A stretch of 64,000 nt of DNA, taken from CAYVAP01 sp964343195 (GTDB lineage: Bacteria > Bacteroidota > Bacteroidia > J057). Location of the stretch: NCBI GenBank assembly GCA_964343195.1, contig CAYFIR010000002.1, forward strand, positions 1 through 64,000, given 5' to 3'. The notes beneath the pieces were generated by a model. That model saw only the letters and a program-made list of their open reading frames with translations. It had not been told where the DNA came from and ran no database searches. The translations under genes and the position numbers were made by a program. Position 1 is the first letter of the stretch; each line of letters starts with the position of its first letter. Of this stretch, positions 23,844-33,474 are shown piece after piece.

Positions 23844-25478
23844 TTATGGCTGCACCTGGGAAACTTTCTGGCTTTCCACCACCATTCCATCCACTACTTT
23901 GTGAACAATATACACGCCCAAAGGAAGTTCTGCTGGCAATCGCAGAGTGGCTCCTTCCTTGACAGTCTCTTCCCATACCTGACGGCCCTGCATATCAAAT
24001 ACCTCGGCATGATATGACCCGATTGGCTGGGTATTTTCAACTTCAGTCGCGATAGTCCTCGATCTCAACGGATATGAGCAAAAGTCCACATCCCATCGGA
24101 GCCGATCCGTTCTCAAAGCTGAATTATTGGAACTGCCAGTCACCTCTGTGTATCCTTCAGAAAATGCCAGTGCTTCTCCGTCAACGGGTACTACCTCCAG
24201 GTCATCAGAACAGAGGCCTACACTGCGGCCTGCATCCCCATCGATGGCTTTGGCCTTAACGACTTTTAGTCGGAATTCATCCAGTGTTCCATTGGGAGCA
24301 TATGTCTCAAATCCTACTGCGGCAAACTCGCCAGTGCTGCTGCTGTAGCTGACATGGCTGAATCCATCGGCAGTCAAATCTGTATTGTCAAATGATCCAT
24401 AGGTTCTTGTCCAGACGGGATATCCATATGCATCGGTGTGGATCAGCAGAGATCTTGGTTCCTTGCTAAGGGCTGGCAATTTGATCTGCCCGCCGATTAC
24501 AAAGCCGCGGTAGCCATTGGGATCGTCCACTGCAGCGACGGTAGCTCCAAATCCCTGAAAGCGAGGACTCAATTCGTAGTAAACCACCCGAATCGGTACT
24601 CCTTCTACATCGGTCACCAGCAAAAATGCAGTTGTGTCCCGATTTACATTGACAGCTGTACCGGTCAGGCCAATAACTTCTTCACTTGCCAGATAAGCCA
24701 CATCTCCAACAGAAATGACCTCAAGGCCTAATTGGTAGCGAGCTCCCCACTCAATCTCTCCCTGGCTGGTGAGCTTTGCGAGGAAGGGTGACAGGTCTCT
24801 GGATTTCATAGAACCCGATACAAGGAAGCTGCCGCTTTTGGGTAAAGCCACAGCACCGGTAGCTGCATCCTCAGAAGCTGTCAGGATGCTACGGGTGACC
24901 AGGGTATGTCCTTCAGGGTCAAAGAGGCCCAATTGAAAATCCTGTTGGCCGCGCGTATCCTCTCCATTCGCGATGGCTAGGGTAACTCCAGTAGAGGGGT
25001 TGTAAACCAGGTCTTTAATATCAATGGCATTCCATTCGGTAGCCCAGCGAATCTTCCCGGCAGGGTCTGTACGGGTAATCAGGCCACTTTTATGGCCGCT
25101 TTGGTCACGGTTGATGCCAATGTAGTACTCCCCCTCTCCATCATCGGAAACTGCCACACCTTCCAGTTCCACACCGGGCGCTCCCAGTGGATCTACAATG
25201 GCAAACTGATTCACCACTGTTCCGTCTCCCGAAACAGTCAAAACGGGCACACTGGCATCTCTGCCTATTGCCTGATAGCTACCCAAAAGCACCAGGCTTT
25301 CTCCCTTTTGGGTTAGTGTTCCCTTACCAACTGACCCGTTGTCAGGTGAAGTATTGACTGGGATGTACTGAGACTGGTAGCTCTGCCCCATAACCAGAGA
25401 AACAGAAAATACCAGAAACACCAAAGTGGCAACCCCATAGAGGCCACCACTATTCCATTTGCGTTCAGAATTATTCAT
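23844..25478 (-). CDS. T9SS-exported beta-propeller-like protein
   Basis: The 544-aa protein has a signal peptide (GVATLVFLVFSVSLVMGQ, about residues 14-31) and a long beta-repeat region (about 35-450). The recurring strand/turn units such as GDGTVVNQFAIVDPLG and DVEGVPIRVVYYELS suggest a WD40/YVTN-like propeller. The last 75 residues form a type A T9SS sorting domain: a YHAEVFDMQGRQVWEETV strand pair, LPAELPLGVYIVHKVVDG, and a terminal Val-Ser-Gln strand. It should be exported through the type IX system and attached or released at the cell surface. Ligand unknown. Confidence 0.75.
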   Translation of the reverse strand: MNNSERKWNSGGLYGVATLVFLVFSVSLVMGQSYQSQYIPVNTSPDNGSVGKGTLTQKGESLVLLGSYQAIGRDASVPVLTVSGDGTVVNQFAIVDPLGAPGVELEGVAVSDDGEGEYYIGINRDQSGHKSGLITRTDPAGKIRWATEWNAIDIKDLVYNPSTGVTLAIANGEDTRGQQDFQLGLFDPEGHTLVTRSILTASEDAATGAVALPKSGSFLVSGSMKSRDLSPFLAKLTSQGEIEWGARYQLGLEVISVGDVAYLASEEVIGLTGTAVNVNRDTTAFLLVTDVEGVPIRVVYYELSPRFQGFGATVAAVDDPNGYRGFVIGGQIKLPALSKEPRSLLIHTDAYGYPVWTRTYGSFDNTDLTADGFSHVSYSSSTGEFAAVGFETYAPNGTLDEFRLKVVKAKAIDGDAGRSVGLCSDDLEVVPVDGEALAFSEGYTEVTGSSNNSALRTDRLRWDVDFCSYPLRSRTIATEVENTQPIGSYHAEVFDMQGRQVWEETVKEGATLRLPAELPLGVYIVHKVVDGMVVESQKVSQVQP

Positions 25479-25623
25479 AGCTATTGCTTCTTGTTTTATC
25501 TACTAATTTTCGAGAACAAGAAACAACTATTTCACAAATTCGTAAATACCACTTTATGCATTTTACTACATAACCAGCCCCTCGGTCTCCGGCCAAAAAT
25601 CTTGACTCATTGCCCTAATTCTA

Positions 25624-26382
25624 TCATTGAGACTGGGCACTCAGCTGACGATCAGCATACCCAAAAACCCGCTTTAACAAGTCAGAACTGCGAGCTTCTA
25701 CGTTTTGTCGAATTTTTTCTTCCTCAACAGCCACTTTTAAAAACAGGCCGTCAAGTGCCTTATCTGTCGCATATCGTACGAGGTCGGTTTCAACTTTTTG
25801 CCGGGTAAATGGAATTCGATTGTACGCTGTCGTGATTTGAGTCCAATAGTCTGTCGCGTTAACCTCGTCCAACACCTGCTGTATTTCCGGTGCGAATGCC
25901 TGATACAATTGCTCCGAAGTCTTTTGCTGAAAGTATTGGGTGGCAGCATCCCGATCCTTACTCACCAGGATATTTTTCACATCGGCAAAGGTCATTTCCT
26001 GGATCGCCCTTCGAAAAATAGGAGCGGCCAGTTTGGCGCCCTTTTCTGCTCCTTCGTTGAGCCGGGCTTCAAAATTGTCCACCAACTGCCCCAAGCCAAT
26101 CTCGCGCAATTTGTCCGCCGCAAACTGGGCTTCCGGGGGAAATGGGATCCGCACCTGCGGATCATTCAGGAAACCTCCATCCTCGCTGAGGGTATTGACG
26201 GCGAAGGTCGTTCCGTTGAGCAGGGCCTCTTTCAGACCAGCTGACATTTCAGTCTGGGAGGGAACATAGGGGCCCTGCTGCTTGGTGGCCTCTTCAGCCA
26301 CGGCCAGCAAAAACTCACAACTTGTCAGTAGCAATAGCTGCAGGCCTAGTAACAGGGAAAGGAATACACGTGTAAATCTCAT
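25624..26382 (-). CDS. DUF4197 family lipoprotein
   Basis: The 252-aa protein begins with a lipoprotein signal (MRFTRVFLSLLLGLQLLLLT then Ser-Cys, Cys22). The mature part is typical DUF4197: GLKEALLNGTTFAVNTLSE, a VRIPFPPEAQFAADKLRE block, MTFADVKNILVSKDRDAATQ, and the closing FTRQKVETDLVRYATDKALDG and GLFLKVAVEEEKIRQN. The family is common in the envelope of Gram-negative bacteria and has no settled function. Same strand as its neighbours but well separated from both. Family call is confident. Confidence 0.85.
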   Translation of the reverse strand: MRFTRVFLSLLLGLQLLLLTSCEFLLAVAEEATKQQGPYVPSQTEMSAGLKEALLNGTTFAVNTLSEDGGFLNDPQVRIPFPPEAQFAADKLREIGLGQLVDNFEARLNEGAEKGAKLAAPIFRRAIQEMTFADVKNILVSKDRDAATQYFQQKTSEQLYQAFAPEIQQVLDEVNATDYWTQITTAYNRIPFTRQKVETDLVRYATDKALDGLFLKVAVEEEKIRQNVEARSSDLLKRVFGYADRQLSAQSQ

Positions 26383-26420
26383 ATTGATGGGTCGTTTTGG
26401 ACATCAAGATAGAAAGTATC

Positions 26421-26458
26421 AAAGAAAAAAGGAGTGAGATATATTCCCACTCCTTTTT
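26421..26458 (-). terminator. Rho-independent terminator of the M36 protease gene
   Basis: AAAAAGGAGTG (26426-26436) pairs with CACTCCTTTTT (26448-26458). On the minus strand TTTTTTCTTT follows. It lies 28 bp after the protease stop. Confidence 0.75.
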
Positions 26459-26485
26459 GTCTGATAAATGATGTGTTCGTCACAT

Positions 26486-29400
26486 TTATGGAGAAACAAC
26501 CAGTTTGAGCACCTGGCGAATGCCCAGATGGGTCACCCGAACCAGATAAACCCCTTCTGCGAGGTTGCTGATTTCAAGTGTCTGCTGGTCAATACCCGGC
26601 TCAAGCATCTCGGTTCTCAGGACCTGTCCTTTAGTCGTAAGAATTTCTACCTGAGCCTGATCTGATAGCAAATGTCCGAAAGTCAGACTGACATGGTCTT
26701 TGGCAGGATTTGGCTGAAGGTACACTTCCAGACCGGACTCCAATGTAGCGATGCCTGTCGTACGGACGGCTACAACCGTGTCCTGAAAAGCACAGAGGCC
26801 GTCAATCATTAAGCTGACCGTATAGGTATCCGGAACAGCGTAGGTATGCGAAGGATTTTGGAGGGTGGAGGTCACTCCGTCTCCGAAGTTCCAGGCCCAT
26901 GCACTCGCACCAGTGGATAGATCAAGGAAGTCAAATGTCGCGGTGGCGGAATCCTGGGTCGAGCCAAAGGCCGCTGTCTTAACCAGTACATTTGCTTCCA
27001 CCCGATCACTGATACATGGAGCTGCCTGTACCTCCCAGTCATAGAAGTAATAATAGAAGTCTGGTCCTGCACTGGATCCTGTCATGGTGGCTACATTGGC
27101 CAGGGTATAGGGATAGCTGGCACCCCCATTATTCCTGTACAGATCCTCGTTTGTGGCTCCCAGGCTGTAACTTCCGGCTGATGGCACCTCCATGTCAAGG
27201 GTGATGCGCTGTGGCCCGGCCGCGGGCACATTCACTGTAACTTGCTGGATCAGGTTCCCCGCAGCATTTTCATCGTCCCAAAGATTCACTGTCCGGGTCC
27301 CTGGGGATCCCGCATCAATCCAAACTGATTTGATGGTGAAGCCGGTTTCGGCTTCGAAGTTCACTGTTCCGGTGAAGGTCGTCCCATGATATCCTCCTCC
27401 CCCAACAGAAGCAGCGTCCGCTGGTCCGATGTTTTCAATAGGAGCTTCGATGATCTTTTCTACCGAGAACAAGGTATCACTGATCAGGCCTGGAGTCTGA
27501 ATGAAGGCCAGGGTATCGATTAATACGCCACTGCCATCATACCAGATGAATTGCCCGCTATCCTGAGGAACCAGGAATGCGGAATCTCCTGCACAAAGCA
27601 CTGCACCATCTACCACAGGACCTGCAGGTAGTGAAACCGTTATGACAAAATAAGTGGTATCCGCTCCCAGGGTATTGGTCACGATCTGAGTGATCAGGTA
27701 GTTGCCACTGGACACAAACGTATGTGTCGGATTCTGGAGGGTCGAGGTATTGCCGTCTCCAAAGTCCCAGAACCAGCTCTGAGGTACTTCAGAGGATTGA
27801 TCCTCAAAACGGATGACATTGCCACATCCACGGTTTTCGCCAAGGGCAAATCCGGATACTGGAGCAGCAGTAGGCGTCTGACAGGTTGTAGGAATATCAA
27901 AGGCCTCCACCTGATCGGTACGGCTATCAGAGCTTCCCTGGTCGGCACTGTATCCAAGTCCACGACGGGCAAACACATCCCAGATCATACAGGTGTGAGC
28001 ACCGGCAAACAGAACGGAATCTGCTGCCAGGATGGCGTCCCGCCCATCAACAAAACCGGGCTGGCAGGGCTGTATTTTCATGGCCTCTGTTACCAGGGCC
28101 ATCATCATGTTATTGCCGCCTGAGCCATTCAGGAGATCCGGATCATACCCGAAAGTATCAACCATTACAAGCGTGAGGTCCCATAGCATGGTACACCATA
28201 CAAAACCGATACCGTGTGGCTGGGACAGAAGCCCCGTATTGGCGACATCCCCATAGGTATAGGGGTTAATGTTCATGTCATAAGAGTACCGGGCATTCCG
28301 GATACCGACTCCCGTGGTTGCCTGATCGCTGGCAAATGTACCGATCCCCCGGTCTCTAAAGGCAGGATTAAAGTCCATCATCAATCCATACCAGTCGCTC
28401 CATCCCTCGCCCATTTGTTCAGCATTGCTTAAACATCCGGCATTGGTAGGCCCGCCGGTAAGACGGTTGGAAATACCATGGGTGTACTCATGGGCTATAA
28501 TACCATTATCAAAAGATCCGTCCCGCTGCGCAGGAGGGATGCCTCCATTTAGCGTTACCTGGACGCCACCAGAGGCCAGGGCGGTTTTGATGGTGTTCCC
28601 ATCAGCCTGACTGATCATCACGGATGGAATGGAGATGCCAGGATCAACGCCTCCCATGGTAATAGGAGCTCCAGGGGCGTCGTTAACCATCACAACTGCG
28701 ATAGCTCCTTCCTGCTCGGCAGCAAAAACCTTGTTTACAAAGTTACAGGACCCACGGTTGATCACCGCGATTTTACCAGTCAGGCTGGGTCCGTTGATGA
28801 TGGTCTCGCAGATATCATTGGGGTCTGCTCCTGTACCGTCATTTGCAATGACCAGATCACCAGTGAGGGGAGTTGATGGCAGGCCAGGACCAAACCCGGC
28901 CTCGATTGCAGTATAGGCGCCAGCAATGGAAAAAGGCGTATCGACGACCATATTGGCGGCAGAACCACTTCCACTTTGCCAAAGAAACATCTGCATCCGT
29001 GGATTTGATCCGTCGGGTGGTGTCCCAAAGTTGGCATTATTTAGCCCTGCTCCATCCTGTCCATCGGCATTCACATAGTCATCTCCCTGTCCACCTCGTC
29101 CATAGTTATTTGCCTGAAAATTACCAGAGACCTCATCGAAGCCATATTGGTACCAGACATCGTGCATCATGTTGTTGTAGTAAAACAGATTGGTCACGGA
29201 GGCATCCAGGTAGCTGGCTGCAGGCTGATTCAGGTCAATGGGGAAATCAAAAACCAGGGAAGGACCTCCATCAGGGCTATATCCCGGCACATTGTCTGCA
29301 TTGGCATCGTCGGAAGCATAAACATTGTTTCCGCGGGTAATGGTGTATTCGGCACCCGATACGCCGTCGATGTCGTGCCACCCAAACGGAGAAGCCAAAC

Positions 29401-30211
29401 TGTCCCCGGGATCCACCAACAGGACACGAGCGCCATGGTTGGGGCTTTCTACTGAAATGGGAAATACGTTGTAGGTTCCATTGCCAAGGGTGGTCGTGGA
29501 AGCTTCACTGGTCACCCAGTCGTTATGTTGGGTATGTCCATGAGCCTCAAATGGATGATCCACAAATGTACAATGAGTTACCCAGTCAACCTGATCAACT
29601 ACCGTTCCTGTCTTTGCATCTACCCGTAGGCTCCACCAGTGCGAGCCATCCTTCAGGGCGATAGCCAAATCCCAGGATAGGGTTAGCTCTCCTTCTGCCA
29701 GTGGCATATAAACCAGGTCAACAGGAATTTCCTCAGCTGAGATTTCCCCGGCCTGGTATCGGTAGGTGTTTCTTCCCTTGTGGGAAAGCTGCTGGATGCG
29801 TGTAGGAGTTTCCAGCTTCAGGTGACGCGCAGCAGCCTGAATGGCTTCTTCCGGGGTTAGCACCGGAGTTGCCGCATTTGCCCGCTCCGCGAGATGGGCC
29901 TGCAGCCTAAGTCCGTGGTGACGAATGCTTCCATCCACCAAAGTGAAGTTGGCCACTCCGTTATATACAGGAACGCCCTGGTGCTTTTGCCGGATGTATA
30001 TGTAGGTAGCCCCACTAAGCGTCGAAGTGGACTGGCTGGTGATTTCCCATCCAGATACATCAAGGGGTGTCAGCCCATTTTCGCTTGCATATTGAAGAAG
30101 GAAGCGGTCAATTACCTGCGAAGTGTTGTCTTCCTGGGCTTGGGTGGGATTAAATGCCAGGATTGATGCCATCAGCACCAGCGTGCTGAGAATAATACGT
30201 CTTAAAGCCAT
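26486..30211 (-). CDS. Secreted M36 (fungalysin-type) metalloprotease with PA and PKD domains, T9SS cargo
   Basis: The 1241-aa zinc protease carries a signal peptide (residues 1-25), an N-terminal propeptide with an FTP-like segment (about 35-200), and an M36 catalytic region (about 230-770). The zinc site is HEYTHG near residue 570, with the third ligand in EQMGEGWSDWYGL. A protease-associated (PA) domain (about 430-545) is inserted before the zinc motif. Two PKD domains (about 777-860 and 1083-1150; both contain WNFGDG or WDFGDG) flank a beta-sandwich, and the last 80 residues are a type A T9SS sorting domain. It likely digests extracellular protein after propeptide removal. ATG 30211 begins the signal. 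Divergent from rlmD and ends in its own terminator. Confidence 0.93.
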   Translation of the reverse strand: MALRRIILSTLVLMASILAFNPTQAQEDNTSQVIDRFLLQYASENGLTPLDVSGWEITSQSTSTLSGATYIYIRQKHQGVPVYNGVANFTLVDGSIRHHGLRLQAHLAERANAATPVLTPEEAIQAAARHLKLETPTRIQQLSHKGRNTYRYQAGEISAEEIPVDLVYMPLAEGELTLSWDLAIALKDGSHWWSLRVDAKTGTVVDQVDWVTHCTFVDHPFEAHGHTQHNDWVTSEASTTTLGNGTYNVFPISVESPNHGARVLLVDPGDSLASPFGWHDIDGVSGAEYTITRGNNVYASDDANADNVPGYSPDGGPSLVFDFPIDLNQPAASYLDASVTNLFYYNNMMHDVWYQYGFDEVSGNFQANNYGRGGQGDDYVNADGQDGAGLNNANFGTPPDGSNPRMQMFLWQSGSGSAANMVVDTPFSIAGAYTAIEAGFGPGLPSTPLTGDLVIANDGTGADPNDICETIINGPSLTGKIAVINRGSCNFVNKVFAAEQEGAIAVVMVNDAPGAPITMGGVDPGISIPSVMISQADGNTIKTALASGGVQVTLNGGIPPAQRDGSFDNGIIAHEYTHGISNRLTGGPTNAGCLSNAEQMGEGWSDWYGLMMDFNPAFRDRGIGTFASDQATTGVGIRNARYSYDMNINPYTYGDVANTGLLSQPHGIGFVWCTMLWDLTLVMVDTFGYDPDLLNGSGGNNMMMALVTEAMKIQPCQPGFVDGRDAILAADSVLFAGAHTCMIWDVFARRGLGYSADQGSSDSRTDQVEAFDIPTTCQTPTAAPVSGFALGENRGCGNVIRFEDQSSEVPQSWFWDFGDGNTSTLQNPTHTFVSSGNYLITQIVTNTLGADTTYFVITVSLPAGPVVDGAVLCAGDSAFLVPQDSGQFIWYDGSGVLIDTLAFIQTPGLISDTLFSVEKIIEAPIENIGPADAASVGGGGYHGTTFTGTVNFEAETGFTIKSVWIDAGSPGTRTVNLWDDENAAGNLIQQVTVNVPAAGPQRITLDMEVPSAGSYSLGATNEDLYRNNGGASYPYTLANVATMTGSSAGPDFYYYFYDWEVQAAPCISDRVEANVLVKTAAFGSTQDSATATFDFLDLSTGASAWAWNFGDGVTSTLQNPSHTYAVPDTYTVSLMIDGLCAFQDTVVAVRTTGIATLESGLEVYLQPNPAKDHVSLTFGHLLSDQAQVEILTTKGQVLRTEMLEPGIDQQTLEISNLAEGVYLVRVTHLGIRQVLKLVVSP

Positions 30212-30377
30212 TTAATTCAGTCGGTAAGATTTGGTACTAAAAATCGAATTCAGGACAGGCAGTCAGAAAAAGATGATTTAGCAAGCTATTAAAATTTGAC
30301 CAAATATTCCTGGTTTTATGGATGGAATAGCCAAACCGTCGCTTGGGCGAACAAATCCCCCTGCTTAAGTTTGCGGG

Positions 30378-31877
30378 ATGGGAAGACGACGAAGACAAAA
30401 AAGGAACTGGGTAGATCCCTTTACCGCAGAAATGACTCTTGTAGATGCTGCGACCGACGGGCGGTCCCTGGCCAGACATGAAGGGGAAGTTATTTTTGTA
30501 GAGGGAGGCGTACCGGGAGACGTTGCGGATGTCCATGTTTTCGGGAAGCAGAAGAAGGTAATGGTGGGACGGATAGAGCGGCTCATAACCCCCTCCAAAG
30601 ACCGGACTGAACCACGTTGCGATCACTTCGACCAGTGCGCTGGCTGTAAATGGCAGCAGATGAGCTATGAGGCGCAGACCCGATTTAAGGAAAAACAGGT
30701 AAAGGACACCCTTCATAGAATTGGGAAAGTCCAGATCAAGGAGTTTCTCCCCATTCTTGGCTGCGACCAGGTATTCGAATATCGCAACAAGCTGGAATTG
30801 TCCTTCAGCGTAGCCCCGTGGCTAACCGCCAGGGAAAAAGAACTGGACGCCCGCCCGGACAACCGCGTGCTGGGTTTTCACGCCCCCAGGTTTTTCGACA
30901 AAGTCCTCAACATTGAGCAGTGTCACCTCCAGATCGACCTCCACAACCAGATCCGGAATGAACTGCGCCGATTTGCCAGGGAAAAAGATATCCCGTTTTA
31001 CAACATTCGGGAACACACAGGATTCCTTCGCACCCTGACCATGCGTACCAGTCTCCACAACCATGAATTCATGGTCATTCTTGTGGTGGCTGAGGACGAT
31101 CCCAATCGTATAGATGAGATCTTTTCCCATCTTTCAGAACAGTTCCCCGATATTACCTCCTTTGTTTGGGTACACAACCAGAAGCTGAACAGCAGCTATA
31201 ACGACCTTCCCTATCGGGTCTGGAGCGGTCCCGCATTCCTGACTGAGCAATTGGGCGGTTACGATTTTCGCATTCGCCCTATTTCATTTTTCCAGACCAA
31301 TCCCAAGCAGGCAGAAGCTCTCTACGGAGTCGTCAGATCCTTCTTACAGGAAACGCTGCCAGCCGAAACCGACCAACACAGCGTGTTGTATGACCTGTAC
31401 AGCGGGACGGGCAGCATTGGGATATTCGTAGAAAAACTAGCCCAAAAGATCGTCGGCATCGAGTATGTAGACTCTGCGGTCAAAGACGCATGGGAAAATG
31501 TACGCATCAACCAGTTGGACGAAAGCCGCTTCAGCTTTTACGCGGGCGACATGAGGAAGATTTTGGTTCCTGAGCTGGTCCAAAAGGAAGGAAAACCCGA
31601 TGTAATCATCGCAGACCCTCCACGTCAGGGCATGGATGCCAAGGTAGTAGACCGCATATTGGACATTGGCCCAGAGCACATCATCTATGTGAGCTGCAAA
31701 CCCGCCACCCAGGCCCGCGACCTCAACCTGATGGATCGCTTTTACGAAGTGCTCAAGTGCCAGCCAGTGGATATGTTCCCTCATACCGCCCATGTTGAGA
31801 ATGTGGTCTTGCTGCGCAAACGGGTGGAGCCATTACCAGAGCCAGAAGTGGAGGCAACAGTAGAAGACCCAAAATAA
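30378..31877 (+). CDS. rlmD: 23S rRNA (uracil-C5)-methyltransferase, RlmD/RumA-type
   Basis: SAM-dependent enzyme (499 aa) that methylates a 23S rRNA uracil at C5 (U1939 in E. coli). It has an N-terminal TRAM domain (about 15-75), a 4Fe-4S site with Cys81, Cys87, Cys90 and Cys182, and a class I methyltransferase domain (about 280-480: LYDLYSGTGSIGIFVEKLA, VIIADPPRQGMD). The catalytic Cys is Cys440 in SCKPAT. The C-terminus is an acidic tail of about 15 residues. The paralogues RlmC and TrmA are alternatives, but the TRAM domain and iron-sulfur motif favour RlmD. Bacteroidota often have several copies, so the exact target base is not certain. Confidence 0.88.
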   Translation: MGRRRRQKRNWVDPFTAEMTLVDAATDGRSLARHEGEVIFVEGGVPGDVADVHVFGKQKKVMVGRIERLITPSKDRTEPRCDHFDQCAGCKWQQMSYEAQTRFKEKQVKDTLHRIGKVQIKEFLPILGCDQVFEYRNKLELSFSVAPWLTAREKELDARPDNRVLGFHAPRFFDKVLNIEQCHLQIDLHNQIRNELRRFAREKDIPFYNIREHTGFLRTLTMRTSLHNHEFMVILVVAEDDPNRIDEIFSHLSEQFPDITSFVWVHNQKLNSSYNDLPYRVWSGPAFLTEQLGGYDFRIRPISFFQTNPKQAEALYGVVRSFLQETLPAETDQHSVLYDLYSGTGSIGIFVEKLAQKIVGIEYVDSAVKDAWENVRINQLDESRFSFYAGDMRKILVPELVQKEGKPDVIIADPPRQGMDAKVVDRILDIGPEHIIYVSCKPATQARDLNLMDRFYEVLKCQPVDMFPHTAHVENVVLLRKRVEPLPEPEVEATVEDPK

Positions 31878-31887
31878 CCATAATGAA

Positions 31888-32013
31888 CAGGTATGGAGGA
31901 AATGAAGGTATGAAGGGCCCAAGCAGCGATTTTCCTCCATATCCTCCGTTCCTTCGGCTCCGCTGTTTTCCTTCCTTTCCCCATATCCTTCATACCTGAT
32001 TACTTTGTCCAGG
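31888..32013 (-). repeat. Palindromic gene-end repeat, copy 1
   Basis: On the minus strand 32013-31963 reads CCTGGACAAAGTAATCAGG then TATGAAGGATATGGGGAAAG. It matches 58522-58573 over about 51 nt with about five differences. The far arm (31888-31917) is inverted relative to the first, making a long imperfect palindrome. It starts 67 bp after the P450 stop and is codirectional with that gene. Confidence 0.65.
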
Positions 32014-32079
32014 TGCTTAAAAAGCCAGGCTGATCGACAACACGGATCGTCGATCAACCTACCTTCAGAGAATCCGATA

Positions 32080-33417
32080 CTATCTCGGGATGAATTTCAT
32101 TTTCAGCGGTGCATTGGGTCGCAGGGTAATGGCTGCTTCAGAAGGAACCAGACTGCTATCCGTCCGCTCAAAGTTGAACTCCCGCAGGATCAGGGCCAGG
32201 GCTATTTGCATTTCAAACACCGCAAACTGATGCCCAATGCAAAGGCGTGGCCCTCCGCCAAATGGCAGATAGGCGTGGCTGGGACGCTCTTTTGAGTTTT
32301 CAGGCGAAAAGCGATCCGGATCAAACTTTTCCGGATCATCCCAATACGCAGGATTGCGGTGCAATCCATAGATAAACACAGACACTTGCTGACCAGCTTC
32401 AATGTCGATGCCTTCCATGTTATCTGCCTCCACCGCATCGCGACCTATGATCCACGCCGAGGGATACAACCGCAGTCCTTCGTCGATCACTTGTTTGATA
32501 TAGGTCAGTCGGGGTAAATGGGCAAAGCCAATCTCCTCATCGCCCAGTACCTCTTCGATTTCACTCCGCATCTTTTCCTGCACCTCAGGATGCTTTTCCA
32601 GCAACAGCATGATCCACGTGAGGGCATTGGCAGAGGTCTCATGCCCTGCCAGGAATAGCACCAGCAATTCGTCCTTGAGCTGCTCACGGGTTAACTCTGC
32701 CCCGGTGTCCGCATCCTTGCTGGTGAGCAGCATATCAAGGATGTCGTTGTTGCCTACTCCCTCAGCCTTTCGGGTATCGATGATGCCATAGATCAGGTCA
32801 TCGAGGTCCTGCTGGCACTGATTGAAGTGCTTCATCTTTCCATTCAGCTTAAAAATCATCTCCTGAATGGGGTTGCGGATGCGGGCCATGGCGAGCTCCA
32901 TCAGCGAATCCACGCTCTGCTCAACGGTTTTGAGGCCTTTCTCGTCGATTCCTGTACTAAACAATGACCGGGAAACTACATTCAGCGTCAGGTGAACCAT
33001 AAGGCTGAAGACTTCCTGTGGCTCCAGCTTCCTGCGAATCATGTCGACGAAGTCCTGGGTTTCAGCGACCATCAGCCTGGAGAGATTCTGCAGCTGATGC
33101 TTGTGAAAGGCGGGCTGCACCAGTCGCCGCTGACGCAACCAGTATTCCCCGTCACTGGTCAGGATACCATTGCCGATGATTCCCCCTACCACCTTGGTTG
33201 GAAAATCCTTCACGTAGTTGCGCTGATTTCGAACCAGAATGTGCCGGGCATGATCCGCAGAAGTGGTCACGATCACGTTCCGGTTCACCAGCCGCATAAT
33301 AAATGCCTCCCCAAATCTTTGCTGGAAACCATGATAAGCCTTTGCCATGTGTCGGATGACCTTGACGTGGCTACTCAGATATTCTGATCGGGGGACTCGG
33401 GGAAGGGTTAACGACAT
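32080..33417 (-). CDS. Cytochrome P450
   Basis: Heme-thiolate monooxygenase (445 aa), soluble. The I-helix motif AGHET is at 257-261, the ExxR pair is Glu313/Arg316, and the heme-binding loop FGGGPRLCIGHQFA has Cys393. The N-terminus has no membrane anchor. The sequence style (AGHETSANALTW, LLLEKHPEVQEKM) resembles class II bacterial P450s related to CYP4/CYP102, which often oxidise fatty acids or terpenoids. The substrate cannot be inferred. The 3-hydroxyacyl-CoA dehydrogenase gene is 57 bp upstream on the same strand and could be co-transcribed. No ferredoxin or reductase gene is adjacent. Confidence 0.9.
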   Translation of the reverse strand: MSLTLPRVPRSEYLSSHVKVIRHMAKAYHGFQQRFGEAFIMRLVNRNVIVTTSADHARHILVRNQRNYVKDFPTKVVGGIIGNGILTSDGEYWLRQRRLVQPAFHKHQLQNLSRLMVAETQDFVDMIRRKLEPQEVFSLMVHLTLNVVSRSLFSTGIDEKGLKTVEQSVDSLMELAMARIRNPIQEMIFKLNGKMKHFNQCQQDLDDLIYGIIDTRKAEGVGNNDILDMLLTSKDADTGAELTREQLKDELLVLFLAGHETSANALTWIMLLLEKHPEVQEKMRSEIEEVLGDEEIGFAHLPRLTYIKQVIDEGLRLYPSAWIIGRDAVEADNMEGIDIEAGQQVSVFIYGLHRNPAYWDDPEKFDPDRFSPENSKERPSHAYLPFGGGPRLCIGHQFAVFEMQIALALILREFNFERTDSSLVPSEAAITLRPNAPLKMKFIPR

Positions 33418-33474
33418 GGGATAGCTGGAAATTGGGCGTTATTCATTGGGAATGAGGAGGATATGACAAGGGGA

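Noticed and set aside
31781..32057. Minus-strand frames at the rlmD-P450 junction
   Set aside because: They translate the palindromic gene-end repeat and the end of rlmD antisense.
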